In this document: positions 4,395 to 5,298 of the stretch, piece after piece
Position numbering within the stretch: position 1 is the stretch's first letter
Layout: every line of letters begins with the position of its first letter
Source of the DNA: Opitutaceae bacterium
GTDB taxonomy: Bacteria; Verrucomicrobiota; Verrucomicrobiia; Opitutales; Opitutaceae
NCBI GenBank assembly: GCA_031254955.1
Contig: JAIRTK010000543.1
Span: 1-5,298, forward strand
DNA: 5,298 bases
Reading direction: 5' to 3'
Notes under the pieces: model-generated
Seen by the model: only the letters and a program-made list of their open reading frames with translations
Told to the model about the DNA's origin: nothing
Database searches by the model: none
Program-made: the position numbers and the translations under genes

Positions 4395-5234
4395 ATGCCC
4401 GCAAAAAACATCCACATCGGCGTTAACATGGAGTTCGTCCGTCACGAGGACAAATCCTTTGAATGGGGCGTCGCGAAGGCCGCCGAACTCGGCTACGAAT
4501 ACGTCGAGCCGATGCTCCACTGGGGCCGCGAACTGCTCAGCGAAGCCGGCTACTTTCACAGCGTCTCGATGCTTGACGACCCGCTGCGCGTCAAACGCGT
4601 CGTCGCCGCCGCCGGCATCAAACTCTCCGGCTTCTCGGCGCACACGCCGCTGTGCAAGCCGGAGATCGGCGTCGAATACCTCAAACAAGCCGTCCGCTAC
4701 GCCGCCGAGTGCGGCGCGCCGGTGGTGAACACCGACGAAGGCCCCAAGCCCGCTTGGACAACGGAGGAGGAGGACTTTGTGCTCATGCGCTACACGCTCA
4801 TGGAGGCCGCGAAAGCCGCCGGGCCGCGCGGCGTCTTCATCGGCATCGAGCCGCACCAGCAATACTCGAAATCGCCCGACGGTCTTGACCGCATTCATGC
4901 GCTTGTGGACAGCCCCGCCATCGGCATCAACTTCGACACCGGCAACAGTTACCTGTGCGGGCACGACCCCTATCAATGGCTTGAGCGCGTGCTGCCGCGG
5001 TTGGTGCATGTGCACGCGAAGGACATTTCCGCGAGTCAGTCCAAGGACGAGCGCGGCAAAGTCACCGGCACGCCCGTCGGCTGCGCGTGCGGCGAAGGCG
5101 AGATTGACTGGGCGCGAGTCATCGCGATTTGCGGCAAGGCCCCCCGCGACATCGTGCTCTCGGTCGAATGCGGCACGGTCGAGCAGGCCGCCCGTTCCGT
5201 CGCGCACCTGAAAAAACTCCTCGCCGAGGCGTGA
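4395..5234 (+). CDS. Sugar phosphate isomerase/epimerase-like TIM-barrel protein (AP endonuclease 2 superfamily)
   Basis: The encoded 279-residue protein has no signal peptide and is probably cytoplasmic. It has the xylose-isomerase-like/AP-endonuclease-2 TIM-barrel layout with a probable divalent-metal site: Glu152 in IGIEPHQ, Asp181 in INFDTGNS, His205 or His207 in VHVHAKD, and Glu258 in LSVECG. The N-terminus starts directly with a barrel strand (IHIGVNMEFV) and a first helix carrying GYEYVEPML. I chose ATG 4395 (MPAKNIHIGV) because it gives the usual family length; the frame is open further upstream only through spacer sequence. Members act as isomerases or epimerases on sugars, and related proteins form the catalytic subunit of C-glycoside deglycosidases that act on a 3-keto-glycoside made by a Gfo/Idh/MocA partner. 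With such a dehydrogenase immediately upstream, action on a keto-sugar product is plausible, but the substrate is not readable from sequence. Confidence 0.92.
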   Translation: MPAKNIHIGVNMEFVRHEDKSFEWGVAKAAELGYEYVEPMLHWGRELLSEAGYFHSVSMLDDPLRVKRVVAAAGIKLSGFSAHTPLCKPEIGVEYLKQAVRYAAECGAPVVNTDEGPKPAWTTEEEDFVLMRYTLMEAAKAAGPRGVFIGIEPHQQYSKSPDGLDRIHALVDSPAIGINFDTGNSYLCGHDPYQWLERVLPRLVHVHAKDISASQSKDERGKVTGTPVGCACGEGEIDWARVIAICGKAPRDIVLSVECGTVEQAARSVAHLKKLLAEA

Positions 5235-5277
5235 TACCCGGCCAGCCTGCCGAAAGGTGATTTCCTACCCATTCCCA

Positions 5278-5298
5278 ATGAAAACCACTCTTTTGCAG
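5278..5298 (+). CDS. Probable start of a further gene (first seven codons)
   Basis: ATG at 5278 opens MKTTLLQ and runs off the window. A Lys/Thr start followed by hydrophobic residues could be the beginning of a signal peptide. It lies 43 bases after the isomerase-like stop on the same strand, a spacing that would suit the next gene of the operon. The only Shine-Dalgarno-like bases (AAAGGTGA, about 5254-5261) are too far upstream to be convincing. Seven codons cannot identify the product or prove that it is a gene. Confidence 0.35.

Noticed and set aside
3867..5207. Minus-strand open frame of 446 codons opposite the dehydrogenase end and the isomerase-like gene
   Set aside because: It covers two well-supported plus-strand genes in the antisense direction and shows no recognisable domain. 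It is explained by strong third-position GC in the real genes.
5235..5277. Terminator after the isomerase-like gene
   Set aside because: The only pairing is a 4-bp CGGC/GCCG stem with a 6-base loop and no T-run, too weak to call.
1..5298. tRNA or rRNA genes
   Set aside because: No cloverleaf-like segment with a GTTCGA-type T-arm and acceptor stem, and no rRNA-like conserved blocks, were seen on either strand.

Overview
The window is GC-rich DNA with strong G/C preference at third codon positions. It carries sugar-catabolism gene families that are heavily expanded in Verrucomicrobiota and Planctomycetota. The combination of an AraC-type regulator, a secreted ThuA-like protein, a Tat-exported Gfo/Idh/MocA dehydrogenase and an AP-endonuclease-2-type TIM barrel, with starts that mostly lack a clear Shine-Dalgarno, suggests a soil or gut verrucomicrobium, possibly Opitutaceae-like. 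This assignment is inferred from gene style and was not searched.

Layout. Bases 1-103 are the 3' end of an unidentified plus-strand gene. Bases 104-287 are a non-coding gap between convergent genes, with a C9 run and short GC-rich direct repeats. Bases 288-1307 (minus) encode an AraC/XylS-family regulator with an N-terminal cupin sensor domain. It is divergent from a ThuA-like gene at 1387-2289 (plus), across a relatively AT-rich 79-bp region that holds a candidate operator. Bases 2290-2715 contain no confident gene but are densely structured: a long inverted-repeat (REP/BIME-like) element with a 16-bp tandem repeat inside, a 38-codon minus-strand ORF abutting the element, and five copies of a 22-bp tandem repeat with almost no G on the plus strand and a G-quadruplex motif on the minus strand. 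Then come a Gfo/Idh/MocA oxidoreductase (2716-4314) and a sugar phosphate isomerase/epimerase-like protein (4395-5234). The likely start of a further gene lies at 5278.

Proposed joint role. ThuA-like, Gfo/Idh/MocA and isomerase-like proteins recur together in pathways that oxidise a glycoside or sugar (often at C3) and process the 3-keto product, as in trehalose/sucrose ThuAB systems and C-/O-glycoside deglycosylation systems. Here ThuA carries a Sec-type signal and the dehydrogenase a twin-arginine signal, while the isomerase-like protein has no export signal. Oxidation may therefore be periplasmic and the last step cytoplasmic. The AraC-type protein is the obvious candidate regulator. The substrate cannot be read from sequence.

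The most unusual feature is the dehydrogenase N-terminus: about 80 uncharged Ala/Ser/Pro/Val/Thr residues, built from in-frame DNA repeats, precede the Tat motif, with no alternative ATG/GTG/TTG start in between. The repeat-rich leader just upstream is the second.
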